Assembly: GCA_963783095.1 (NCBI GenBank)
Contig: CAWAMR010000002.1
Coordinates: 1,302,001-1,366,000, forward strand
DNA: 64,000 bases
Direction: 5' to 3'
Source of the DNA: CAWAMR01 sp963783095
GTDB taxonomy: Bacteria; Planctomycetota; Planctomycetia; Gemmatales; Gemmataceae
Shown: in pieces, positions 9,853 to 19,075 of the stretch
Layout: every line of letters starts with the position of its first letter
How positions within the stretch are numbered: the first letter of the stretch is position 1
The notes under the pieces: model-generated
What the model saw: the letters and a program-made list of their open reading frames with translations, nothing else
Database searches by the model: none
Told to the model about the DNA's origin: nothing
Translations under genes and position numbers: made by a program

Positions 9853-10376
9853 ATTGTTATTCCCTTCGCGACAATTCGCGCGCTCAAAACCAGTAAATGC
9901 ACGATTTGGCCCATTATTCCGAGGATTTGTTCGGAAGGAATCTCGTTTTTGCCCCAAGTCAGATCATCTCGAAAGTATTTCTGTTTGTTCTGCAAATACT
10001 TGCGCCAATCGTCCGGAGGAGTAGTACTCAGGAACACAAACTGTGCGCTTTCAACTTCATCCGGCTCGGCAACTGCCAGAGCACGGTAGATGCGGACGAG
10101 AAACTCCTTGAAGTTCGTGCTGACATTACCTCGCTTTTCATCCCGGTACTTGCACTCAGCATACAGAATATGCCGAGTCAAATTGCCACGATAGAGCTTG
10201 AGGGAAAAATCAAAAACGACCTTGCCAATCGTGCAAGCTTTCTTGGTTACGTCATAGGCATCACCGAACAGTTCGAGTTCGAAACCGAGAAATCGGGTCT
10301 GGATCAGCCAATGTTTTACATCGTGCTGATAGACCTCTCCTTTCTTGTGGGAACGCTCTCTCATTGCTCGTGCCAC
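9843..10376 (-). CDS. putative PD-(D/E)XK-type nuclease
   Basis: 177-aa protein with the residue order of a PD-(D/E)XK nuclease: Glu14 in the first helix (GEVYQHDVKHWL), Asp56 in the strand VVFDFSLKL, and Glu74-x-Lys76 in ILYAECKYRDE. After the core comes a predicted Rossmann-like strand (SAQFVFLSTTP). The family is not one I can name. It is the first gene of a two-gene unit with the 10-base-overlapping partner ending at 9256. Its place in an island between moxR and DUF58 suggests an acquired defence or toxin module. The catalytic assignment is motif-based. Confidence 0.55.
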   Translation of the reverse strand: MARAMRERSHKKGEVYQHDVKHWLIQTRFLGFELELFGDAYDVTKKACTIGKVVFDFSLKLYRGNLTRHILYAECKYRDEKRGNVSTNFKEFLVRIYRALAVAEPDEVESAQFVFLSTTPPDDWRKYLQNKQKYFRDDLTWGKNEIPSEQILGIMGQIVHLLVLSARIVAKGITIWE

Positions 10377-10723
10377 CAGCCTTCATAGCACTCAACCAAC
10401 ACGAATTGTAAAGCACCCAAAAGGATGCGTCAACGATCTCCGTTTGAAACATGCGGATTGCACCGAAGTTTCTTAAGATTTATCCCGGTAACCCCGATTC
10501 ATCCCTTCAATTTCTCCTTGTTGCAGAATCTCCAGGTTGCAGGAGCAGGTCCGCACCATCACGGTCGCCGACTCGTTCGCAGACTATATTCTCGACATCT
10601 GCGAGGCAATGCGATTTTGGAAAAGAGGCAGTCCCTTTCTAAGCGGCAAAGTGATAGAGTAGTTGACATGATGAACCGCGTAACCTTGTGTCCTTGTCAT
10701 CTTGTTACCGTCCGGTGTAAAAA
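10377..10723. other. intergenic stretch with a diverged moxR remnant
   Basis: No full gene. Bases 10536-10613 encode LQEQVRTITVADSFADYIL followed by DICEAMR, matching 20 of 26 residues of the MoxR C-terminal region encoded at 7583-7660. The match ends abruptly on both sides. The remnant sits just before DUF58, where an intact moxR would normally end, so it marks an old moxR copy or the right edge of the island. A weak TTGACA hexamer is at 10662-10667. Confidence 0.6.
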
Positions 10724-11931
10724 ATGCCTGGGATCCAATTAACCGAGGTTGCCCATGCGGAGGTGGTCGAAGTTCCAAGCGGGTCGGTAGACGATCAACC
10801 TTTGACGTCCTTCTGGACGAGGGAGGGTAAACTCTGGCTCCTGGCGACGGTTGTGATGGTCGTAGTTGGGGTGTTCAAGGGAATTAATCTCCTGGTTCTG
10901 ATGGCGTATTTGTTGATTGGTCTGTGGCTTCTCAATTGGTGGAGTGCTCACCGAGGATTGCGGCGGCTTCGTGGCCAACGGGTCATCGGTGGTCGCGAGT
11001 CTTCGCGGGGATTCCCACGACCCGCCAACTGGAAGTGCATTGCGACCTCGGCCGGCCCTCACGAGGTTGGACGCTGGAGGACCGGAGTGAGGGATTCCAT
11101 CTGGTCTGGCAAGTTTTGCATCTAGATCCGTGCCGTCTATTGCGTCTAAGACGGACGATTACGATTGACAGGCGCGGCAAGCATCATGTAGAGCCTTTAC
11201 GTGCATTGAGCCGCTATCCATTCGGGCTGGTCCAGGCGTCGATTGAACTCGCCGGTGCCGAGGAATTGATCGTTTTGCCTCATCTGGGCACGGTTCATCG
11301 GGAGCATTTGAAAGTCTGGCTCTGGCAATCGGTACGGGGAGACGGCCGATTGCGCCGCGCATTCGGCATAGCAGTCTTCACGCAGCTGATCTCTACGGCC
11401 TGAGAGATTATCGGCCCGGCGACAGTCCACGCTGGATTCACTGGCGAACCTCGGCCCGGCGAAATCAGTTGCTCGTGCGGCGAATTTGAAGATAATATCC
11501 CTGCAAGCTTGGCTCTGATCGTTGAGCCTTGGCTGCCGGACAGGCCCACCGAAGCCCAGCGGCAACGACTTGAGCAGGTGATTTCGCTGGCCGCGACGAT
11601 CTGCCGTGAATGGTGTCGAGAACCGGCGGGCCGGCTTATTTTGGTGATTGCTCGTCCCGAACCTGTTATCGTGGAAGGATCGACCCGACCGGAACATGCC
11701 TTACGAACGATGGAAACATTAGCAGTACAAACGGGCTTGTCAGCCGAGCCGGTCAACACCTGGATGGAGAATCTAAACCGAACGGCCTTATCGATACCGA
11801 TGCTTGTGTTGAGCAGCAACAACGGCTTTACCCTCGCCGAAGCGGTCGGTGTTGAATTAGGACGAGCCATCGCCTCGGTAGACGTGGGCGAGCCAATTGG
11901 GTGGTATTTCCCACCGAATAGTGGTCAGTGA
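10724..11931 (+). CDS. DUF58 protein, multiple frameshifts
   Basis: Fragments in successive frames add up to a DUF58 protein: two membrane segments near the start (LWLLATVVMVVVGVF and LLVLMAYLLIGLWLLNWW), a beta-rich middle (VFAGIPTTRQLEVHCDL, PFGLVQASIELAGAEELIVLP), and the family signature at 11385-11480 (LRDYRPGDSPRWIHWRTSAR, then LLVREFEDN). Frame changes are needed near 11000, near 11370 and at about 11484. DUF58 proteins partner MoxR ATPases and transglutaminase-like proteins in planctomycetes. Whether the breaks are errors or decay cannot be told from sequence alone. Its stop lies inside the heptamer repeat that follows. Confidence 0.65.
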
Positions 11932-12063
11932 TCAGTGGTCAGTGGTCAGTAAATACCAAACCTTGGGAGTGGTCAGTGGTCAGTGGTTAGTGGTCAGTAA
12001 ATGCAAATACCCGGAGGGGTTTGGTATTTACTGGCCACTAACCACTGACCACTGACCACTAAT
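11921..12063. repeat. GTGGTCA heptamer array forming an inverted repeat
   Basis: About six or seven GTGGTCA-like units on the left (11921-12000) face the reverse complement TGACCAC units on the right (12032-12060). The arms also include AAATACCAAACC and its inverse GGTTTGGTATTT. The whole can fold into a long hairpin between the DUF58 stop and the transglutaminase start. A comparable array with another heptamer is at 61151-61292. Confidence 0.85.
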
Positions 12064-12067
12064 TCCT

Positions 12068-14458
12068 ATGTATCTCCTATCCGCATTTCGTTTGAGCACC
12101 TACCTCACCCTGTTGATGGCATGTCTTGCGCTGGGGTATTCGGAAATTGAGCTTTTGCCGGAGATTCCGCTCATCATGGCTTTCTTGGTCATGTTGCTGA
12201 TCGTCGGCTATTCACTGGAAGGGCGCTGGGCGTTGTCGCTTGGCTCTGCCAACATTGTGGGTGGTTTCCTCTTTGGGATGCTCGGAATTTGGGCGCTTTA
12301 TCAGTTCGTTCGTCCATCCATTGGCTTGGCGGATCAAATCCCTATGCCGGTTCGCCTGTTGCCTTATCTTGGTCCGGTGATGATGATCCTCATCCCCGCC
12401 AAACTGCTTCGTCCGAAATCGCATGCGGATTACTGGGCGATGCAGGGGATCGGTTTGTTGGCTGTGGCGCTGGGCTGTGCGATGGCCCATGATGGGGTGT
12501 TCGGATTTTTGATGGTGGTCTATTTATTTGCGTTCGTCTGGAGCATGACGCTGTTCTATCTGGGACGTTGTGCGGGGGTGATCGAAACGGAAGCCGGCAA
12601 GCGCTCGCTGGAAACGGGCAGCAAACACCGCTGGTTCATGTTCCGCACGACCGGACGATGGTCCGTGTTGATTGTCGGTATCGGCGTACCGCTGTTTTTG
12701 GTCACTCCCCGGCCGGGAAATAGTCGCTGGGAACTGCCGTACGCTGCCCGCGGCCGAATGGAAACGGGCCTTAGCAGCAGCGAAACCGACCTCAACCGCA
12801 CCGGCACGCTAGACCTCAATGAGGAAATTGCCTTTGAAGTTTACGCAGAGGATCGATCGGGCAATCCGAAGACCGATCTCGATTCGAACCAACTCTGGCA
12901 GGTGACATCTTTGCATCAGTACGAAAGAGGTCGTTGGCTTCGGGACAGGAATGCCGGATTGAATATCCGAAATCTCAGTTCCGGGTTGAATTCATCTCCA
13001 AAATCGGAGCAACGCAGCCCCCATCCAAATTCTCAGTTACCGGACTTCGGGCCACTCGAATACCGCCTTTCCTTTATCCCTCAGCGATCGCTTGGCGACG
13101 CGAAACCCCTCGCCTATCCGGTGTATTGGGTGCCGAATCGGCCCTCGCCGATCGTGATTGTGGAACGTGCCGGATCGTTCCCCGTATCGCAATTCCGCGA
13201 TGGTTCTTTTGACCTGCAGTCCAACCGCAGCATTCGTCCCGGCGAGATCAGCCTGATACAGACAACGATAACGTCGCGATTCTTGGTTCAGTCGGGCAAT
13301 TTACTTTCAGAACAACGGTTTCATTGAACCTCTGACGCGGGTTCCCGACCGGACACGTATAACGCGCTGGACCGAAGATCTCTTGGATCGGCTGGTCCTA
13401 GAACACAAGCTTAGCCAGGCCGTTCGAACCGAACTCGACCCCAGCATCGGCAAACCGTTGGCAAAGCACCATGTGTCGATTGCCAGCGCAATTGAGAACT
13501 ATCTTGCCCACTCGAAGGAATTCCAGTATTCTCTGCAACTGCAACGCCAGGATCGAAGCATCGATCCGGCGGAAGATTTCTTGTTCAACACCAAAACGGG
13601 GCACTGTCAACGCTTCGCTACCGCGATGACGCTAATACTGCGTTCCCAAGGGATACCGGCGCGATTTGTCATTGGCTTCAAAGGATTTGAAACTCAGGGA
13701 CAAGGCAAATATGTCGTCCGTCAAAGTCAGGCACATGCCTGGGTTGAAGCGCTCATCCGCGATGACTCGGGGCCGAACTTGTGGTTCAACATGCAGGCGG
13801 CGATCGTTGGAGTACCGGCAGCGGTTGCATCTATTGGTAACATGGCGCGCGACTTCAGCCGGCTTATCGCTGGATGACACTCGATCCGACTCCTGGAGAG
13901 GACGAAGCGGCGGTAGCAGACAAGAACCTTGTCGGCTGGTTTGAAGACTCGCTTACCAAGTGGAGCAACTGGTTCAGACAATTTATCCTGGGCTATAACG
14001 AAAACTTACGGGGACAGACGATCGAAGCGATTCTCGATCGCCTCAGCCAGGGTTGGACTGACTTCCTCGAAGGTCAAATCATCTGGCCCTGGTATGTGCT
14101 CGCGGCAGGGACGGGACTGCTTGTTCTTCGGCATTTCCGTCGCTTTCGCAATCCTTTAGTCGTGAAACCCTCACTCGGCGTGCCGTTTCAGGCGCGACTA
14201 TTGGCGATGCTGGGGTGGAATGGATTCTCCGCCTCGACCGGTCAGACTCCAAAAGAATTCGCGGCCCAGGTCGGGAATCGGCTCGCGCAACGATCGGAGA
14301 CTCGTGGAGTCGCCACGATCCCGCAAAGTGTGACCGAACTCTATTATCGCGTCTGCTACGGCGCTAAACCGTTAAATACAGCGGAACAGATGAAAATGGA
14401 CGAACAACTCGATCGACTGCAATCCGCCTTGCTCGCTATGGTCCGTCGCCGCGCTTGA
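12068..14458 (+). CDS. DUF3488/transglutaminase-like membrane protein, at least two frameshifts
   Basis: From ATG 12068 the protein has a block of hydrophobic segments (about residues 1-200), an external linker, then the transglutaminase core: GHCQRFATAMTLILRSQGIPARFVIG supplies the catalytic Cys region, QAHAWVEA the His and DPTPG the Asp. A final membrane segment (IIWPWYVLAAGTGLLVL) and a DUF4129-like tail follow. Frames change near 13320 and near 13870; the stretch 13790-13850 may hold a further indel. Third member of the moxR-DUF58-transglutaminase operon. The family is thought to act at the cell envelope; its substrate is unknown. Confidence 0.8.
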
Positions 14459-14544
14459 GGTTGCATTTTCTTTGCGGATTGCTCATGATCTTCCATTGTT
14501 TGAGCGAGTACGGTTGAGTTTCAAGGTTTTTGTGGAGACAATGG

Positions 14545-15378
14545 ATGTCCCTGAGCAAAGGTCGGAGTCGAGCATTGTCCTTGCCGCGCCGATTGGTCAG
14601 CGACTTGCTTCATTTTTCTCAAAATCTTCCGCTCATTCCGATGGAACGGCGGATGCAGCTTCAGCCCGTGGTTCTTGCCCGTCAGCTGGCGAATCCGCGT
14701 CCCGGCTGGTGTGCTCTGTTTACCAAGGCCTTTGCCATTGTCTCCGCGCGCCGACCGGAGCTGCGCGATTCTTATTTGCCTTATCCCTGGCCCAGGATGT
14801 ATCGCTACCGCGATTCGGTAGCGGTGGTTATCGTCGAACGGCAACTCGGCAGCGAGCACGTGCTTTTGCCGCTTTACCTTCGCAATGCGGATCGACAAAC
14901 GCTGACCGACCTCGAAATCCAACTCGAATTCGCCAAGACAGCCCCGATCGAAGCCATCAACTCGTTCCGCCGGACCTTGCAAATAGGCCGCTACCCCCGG
15001 CCGATTCGACGGATGATCTGGAGGATTGCGATGAACTGGTGGGGCCGGAAGCACGCGAAGCTTTTCGGCACATATGGGGTCAGCGTGACCGCCGGGATGG
15101 GAGCAGGACAGTTGGCGGTCATTTCCCCCTCGACGAGTACGCTTCACTATGGGGTCTTTGAAGCGGACGGTACGCTTCCGGTGCGCATCACCTTCGATCA
15201 TCGCGTGCTCGACGGCGGAGATGTAGCCCGCACTCTGGTGGAATTGGAGCAGGTGTTACTTGAGGAGATCTTGCCGGAACTGCGGGAGTTATGCGACGGC
15301 GATACGGGGCCTCTACCTCACACCGGGGACCAGGAATCCGCTCGGAGTCTCGCGCGTGAAGAGGCCGGGCAATGGTGA
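14545..15378 (+). CDS. stand-alone 2-oxoacid dehydrogenase acyltransferase (E2)-like catalytic domain
   Basis: About 277 aa with no lipoyl domain. The C-terminal region carries ITFDHRVLDGGDVARTLVELE, matching the DHRxxDG active-site signature of E2 acyltransferases and the related chloramphenicol acetyltransferase fold, preceded by the QLAVISPSTST strand. I chose ATG 14545, since AGACA and the basic N-terminus follow it, over 14530. Without lipoyl and E3-binding domains it cannot work as a normal E2 subunit, so a different acyl acceptor is likely. It is followed closely by a methyltransferase gene on the same strand. Confidence 0.65.
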   Translation: MSLSKGRSRALSLPRRLVSDLLHFSQNLPLIPMERRMQLQPVVLARQLANPRPGWCALFTKAFAIVSARRPELRDSYLPYPWPRMYRYRDSVAVVIVERQLGSEHVLLPLYLRNADRQTLTDLEIQLEFAKTAPIEAINSFRRTLQIGRYPRPIRRMIWRIAMNWWGRKHAKLFGTYGVSVTAGMGAGQLAVISPSTSTLHYGVFEADGTLPVRITFDHRVLDGGDVARTLVELEQVLLEEILPELRELCDGDTGPLPHTGDQESARSLAREEAGQW

Positions 15379-15444
15379 GATTTCGCAGCCCCCGGCATGC
15401 GTTCCGGTTACCGCTTGATGGAACTGTCTTCTGGAATTCTGCTT

Positions 15445-16209
15445 ATGCCGGTACTGGATCGCCATCATCAGGAACAGCATTTCCACGATCAGCAAGCCGA
15501 TGAGCGCTCGGCTTACTTTGAACAGCGCGAATCGGAACTGCGTTTCGAGGATGCCGAGTATCTGGATCACGAAACCTGGATTCGTCCCGCCTTCGCACAG
15601 CTCGGCGAACTTCGCGGCAAGTCGGTTCTCGATTACGGCTGCGGACACGGCATGGCATCGGTCGTTTTGGGTCGGTGCGGAGCGGCCGTGACCGGCTTTG
15701 ATCTGTCGGCAGGATACGTTGCAGAAGCCCGACAACGTGCTCGGGCCAACAACGTCCCCGCCCGTTTCCTCCAGGCCGATGCGGAACGACTACCTTTCGA
15801 CGATGCCTCGTTCGATGTCGTCTGGGGCTGCGCTATCCTTCATCATCTCGATTTGTCGGTTGCCGCTCGAGAACTCAGGCGGGTGCTGCGGCCTCAAGGG
15901 CTTGCCGTGTTCTGCGAGCCTTGGGGAGAAAACCCGATCCTGGAAATCGCCAGACGACGTTTGCCCTACCCAGGAAAGGATCGAACGCCCGACGAGCGGC
16001 CTTTACGTCTGCGCGATCTCGAAGCGTTTCGCCGTGTGTTTCGATCGGTGCAGGTGGAAGGCTATCAGTTTCTCGGCATGTTGCGGCGAGCCTTGCGCCG
16101 GCAGCCCCGCCCAGGCGATATTCTCGACCGCTGGGATACGACATTACTAAAGCGCTTTCCGAAATTAAAAAAATGGTGTCGCTATGTGGTTTTGACGCTG
16201 CAAGGGTGA
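15445..16209 (+). CDS. class I SAM-dependent methyltransferase
   Basis: 254 aa from ATG 15445 (GGA just upstream; in-frame starts also at 15397). Motif I VLDYGCGHGMASVVL, motif II VTGFDLS, motif III RFLQADAERLPF and motif IV DVVWGCAILHHL give the Methyltransf_11 layout. The C-terminal part is basic (RRALRRQPRPG). Substrate unknown. It sits 66 bases after the acyltransferase-like gene and likely shares its transcript. Confidence 0.85.
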   Translation: MPVLDRHHQEQHFHDQQADERSAYFEQRESELRFEDAEYLDHETWIRPAFAQLGELRGKSVLDYGCGHGMASVVLGRCGAAVTGFDLSAGYVAEARQRARANNVPARFLQADAERLPFDDASFDVVWGCAILHHLDLSVAARELRRVLRPQGLAVFCEPWGENPILEIARRRLPYPGKDRTPDERPLRLRDLEAFRRVFRSVQVEGYQFLGMLRRALRRQPRPGDILDRWDTTLLKRFPKLKKWCRYVVLTLQG

Positions 16210-16254
16210 TAAACTGTGAAGATTATCGTGAGATTGAACTCAGGATGATCTCGC

Positions 16255-16905
16255 ATGGCAGCGCCGTCATCACCACCGGCAAACAACTCCATACCTCCCG
16301 TGCAGAACGAATTCCCCTCGTCGGCACAGTGGTCGCTGGCGCTGATTTTGGGTTTGGTATTGGTGCTGGTTTGTTGGCGAGGCTGGACCGATAAAACCGG
16401 AACCAGGCCAACCGAAGCACAGCCCCATCGCGCCGACCTCAATCATGCTTCTCGCAGCGAACTCCAGCAATTACCCGGCGTCGGACCTAACCGAGCCGAT
16501 ACGCTTCTTGCTTATCGCGATTCCATCGGGGGATTTCCCAACACGGATGAGCTAAGAAAAGTCAAAGGCATCGGCCCGAAAAAGCAAAATCAGTTGCGGC
16601 CTTGGATCGAGGTTTCCGATGAGCCGGTGTCACTTGAGGAACCCCAGCAATTGACGCGCAAGCCTTCGCCATCTCGAAGCCAAAAGCCGATCCCCGACAA
16701 GAAAATCGACATCAACCAGGCATCAATCGCCGACTTACAAAAACTACCGGGAATCGGGCCGGCAATGTCGCAACGCATCGTGGATGAACGAAATCGCAAA
16801 GCATTCGAGAAGATTGAGGATTTACGGCGGGTCAGCGGGATCGGCGCAAAAACCCTGGAGAAGCTGCGACCGTTTGTGACCATCGGGGATCTATGTACAA
16901 AATAA
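16255..16905 (+). CDS. ComEA-like protein with two helix-hairpin-helix domains
   Basis: 216 aa. One membrane segment (SLALILGLVLVLVCW, about residues 27-41) is followed by two copies of the ComEA helix-hairpin-helix unit: DLNHASRSELQQLPGVGPNR at about 61-120 and DINQASIADLQKLPGIGPAM at about 151-210. A Pro/Ser/Lys-rich linker joins them. ComEA binds incoming DNA at the cell surface in natural transformation; single-domain copies are usual, so the tandem arrangement is notable. No other competence gene is near. Confidence 0.85.
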   Translation: MAAPSSPPANNSIPPVQNEFPSSAQWSLALILGLVLVLVCWRGWTDKTGTRPTEAQPHRADLNHASRSELQQLPGVGPNRADTLLAYRDSIGGFPNTDELRKVKGIGPKKQNQLRPWIEVSDEPVSLEEPQQLTRKPSPSRSQKPIPDKKIDINQASIADLQKLPGIGPAMSQRIVDERNRKAFEKIEDLRRVSGIGAKTLEKLRPFVTIGDLCTK

Positions 16906-16984
16906 TGCGTGGCAGTTGCGAAATGGTGCTGTACTGCGAACAGCTTGAAATGACACAATTCGCAACGAGTACCACCATCATCGT

Positions 16985-17027
16985 TTGCCGCTCCGCGGCG
17001 AACGTCTTCTCTTGCCGCTCCGCGGCG
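16985..17027. repeat. 16-bp direct repeat with palindromic core
   Basis: TTGCCGCTCCGCGGCG occurs at 16985-17000 and again at 17012-17027, upstream of the HEAT-repeat gene. Each unit has a small GC-rich palindrome (CCGCGG). It may be a regulatory or dispersed repeat; no function is evident. Confidence 0.6.
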
Positions 17028-17127
17028 TAAAACCTTACTCCATCTGGGCCCATTTGGGCTTTCGTGTGGCTTTGGCGTTGGGTAGACTCTCAACACTATC
17101 GCCTGTGGCAGTCTCCGAGGGTTCACT

Positions 17128-18249
17128 ATGCGCACAATTCTTATCGCGGCATTCGCCGCATCGTTAGCCGTATCGAGTGCCAATGCGAAGGACGTCCCGA
17201 AGTATCGCGGAAAGCCTCTGCACTTTTGGGTGGAACAACTTAAAACGGCCGGGGAAGAGCAAGAAGTGCAGGCGGCCAGTTGGGCCATCGCCAGATTTGA
17301 GGAGGACGCCGAGCCTGCTTTTCCGGTCCTCTTTGAAATCCTGGACGACCGAGATCCGTCTTACCGGGAGCGCGCCTATAAGACGTTTCAGAGACTTGAA
17401 AAGTATGCAATGCCAGCCTTGCCCAGTCTGATTCAAAGGCTGAAAAGTGAAAAAGTGCGAGATGCACGGGAGATAATTGAGTTGCTGGAACGTCTCGGCC
17501 CTGAAGCAAAAGAAGCAAGTCCGGTACTCGCAAGGTTTCTTGACGCGAAAGACCCTTCGCTTACAAAAACTGCTTTGCGAGCGTTGTGCGCCATTGGGTC
17601 GCCAGCCAGTGATGCCATCAACAGTAAGCGCAACGCCATACTGAGTGCAATGGATTCGGCTGCAAAAGATCACGAATTTCAGCGAGACTCCGACAAACTT
17701 AAGCGGGGCTTTGAAGAAGTGATTGTCATGCTTAAGGCTGTCGGTCCCGGTAGCATTCCCCTCCTGCTGGAAATCGTTCGGCAAAAAGATGCCGATTATC
17801 GCCAAGTCGCACTCTTTGCGATCGCACAATTTCGACCCGCTGATAAGGTTGACACTACCGCGATCAAGACAATTCTGAAACAAGAAGATGTTGATAAGGA
17901 CACAAGGCTGGTTGCAGCGATTGCTCTTTGGAATCTGGACAAAGACAAATCCGTTCTGCCGTTCTTTAGCGCGACGCTTGACGGCGCCGAGCCGCTCTAC
18001 AAATCGCTGATCTTCAACGTGGTAGACGAGTTGGGGCCGCAAGCAAAAGACTTATTGCCAAAACTAAAGGCCGAATTGACGAGACTGGAATCCCAATCGC
18101 CGCCCAAGGCGCTTAACACCCAGCCTCAACTGGCTACGGAACTTGACCCGAGCCCACCGCCGCGAGCGGAATTGTTGGTAAAGCTAGGAGCGTTTATTTA
18201 CGACAAGGATGATTTGAAAAGGCTGATCCAGAAAATCGAAGCAAAATAA
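17128..18249 (+). CDS. secreted HEAT-repeat protein
   Basis: 373 aa with a signal peptide (ILIAAFAASLAVSSANA) and a run of about seven HEAT-like helical pairs, for example AAWAIARFEEDAEPAFPVLF-like and LPSLIQRLKSEKVRDAREII. Secreted HEAT proteins beginning with a KPLxFWVEQLK-type segment are common in Gemmataceae and probably serve as binding scaffolds. The start ATG 17128 follows GGGTTCACT. Single gene, no frameshift. Confidence 0.8.
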   Translation: MRTILIAAFAASLAVSSANAKDVPKYRGKPLHFWVEQLKTAGEEQEVQAASWAIARFEEDAEPAFPVLFEILDDRDPSYRERAYKTFQRLEKYAMPALPSLIQRLKSEKVRDAREIIELLERLGPEAKEASPVLARFLDAKDPSLTKTALRALCAIGSPASDAINSKRNAILSAMDSAAKDHEFQRDSDKLKRGFEEVIVMLKAVGPGSIPLLLEIVRQKDADYRQVALFAIAQFRPADKVDTTAIKTILKQEDVDKDTRLVAAIALWNLDKDKSVLPFFSATLDGAEPLYKSLIFNVVDELGPQAKDLLPKLKAELTRLESQSPPKALNTQPQLATELDPSPPPRAELLVKLGAFIYDKDDLKRLIQKIEAK

Positions 18250-18406
18250 TGGGGCCGAAATTCTCTCAGCCCTGGGCATTGCCCTGGCACAAGGATCTTT
18301 TTATCGCCGTAAAGGACAGCAAGCGATCGAGTTCGCGCTTCAAACATGCGAACCAAGTGTGGCATCCCGCACGTCGAAGCACCTGAAGATGTGCTCCAAC
18401 AGATGC

Positions 18407-19075
18407 TCATCCGACGAACGACAACAAGACGTGAGTGACGACAAGGGGTTTTCCGGCCTCATCGGTGTGCACTGATCGGTAAGCGGGCGTCGAAGGTGAT
18501 ACGTTGACGAGTTCAAGCTTGGTATTCGCGGCAACCCGGAGTTTTCTTGCGTTGCGTGTTATCGCTTCGGCGAGTTGGGTGGTCCAGTCATCAATAGTTT
18601 TCTCAAGGACATAGCCAAGCATTCCCGCTTCGCCGTGGGTTGTCGGGTAATACCTGCTAAAAAACGCGGCGAGTCCCTCGTCGCCGAGATATGCACCAAT
18701 CGTGTTGTCTTTCCCGCGCCCAAGCGGCTTTGCTTCAAAACCAAGACACGGGCGCGGCCCCCGCTGGTGTCGTTCAATTTGAATATCCATGATCGGCCGA
18801 TTCTTGCCAAGTTTTCCAGGCACATTCTGGCGAGATTGTTCGTGGATTTCATATCGATCGACCCAATCTGGAGAGGAAGGATCTTCTGCTACAAGTTTCA
18901 TATGGCGGATTAGTTCTCCAGTGATGTCATCTTCGTGAGCACTGGCCAGAGACGAGGGGCTAATGCGCTGGTACCCGAGCCAAATCAACATGATCGCATG
19001 GTCTCGCAATTCAGCAGCATACACTTGATAGAGCGAGATGGGCGGCGTTTCGGATTCACCGGGCGAGGTTGTCAT
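18407..19075 (-). CDS. PD-(D/E)XK-like protein coupled to DNA methylase
   Basis: 222 aa. Glu54 in the helix ITGELIRHM, Asp97 in the strand IMDIQIER and Glu114-Ala-Lys116 in CLGFEAKPL are placed as in PD-(D/E)XK nucleases. Its ATG overlaps the stop of the 1056-aa methylase by 4 bases (ATGA), so the two are translationally coupled. I infer that it is the restriction or effector subunit of a two-gene defence system. A specificity or accessory role cannot be excluded, because the nuclease call rests on the spacing of three residues. Confidence 0.6.
   Translation of the reverse strand: MTTSPGESETPPISLYQVYAAELRDHAIMLIWLGYQRISPSSLASAHEDDITGELIRHMKLVAEDPSSPDWVDRYEIHEQSRQNVPGKLGKNRPIMDIQIERHQRGPRPCLGFEAKPLGRGKDNTIGAYLGDEGLAAFFSRYYPTTHGEAGMLGYVLEKTIDDWTTQLAEAITRNARKLRVAANTKLELVNVSPSTPAYRSVHTDEAGKPLVVTHVLLSFVG

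Noticed and set aside
11159..11870. Minus-strand frames of 166-191 aa in the DUF58 region
   Set aside because: They lie opposite the DUF58 signature (LRDYRPGD... HWRTSAR), which is read on the plus strand despite its frameshifts.
16921..17127. Possible small RNA or leader before the HEAT gene
   Set aside because: Only a direct repeat is present, without a terminator or conserved fold.
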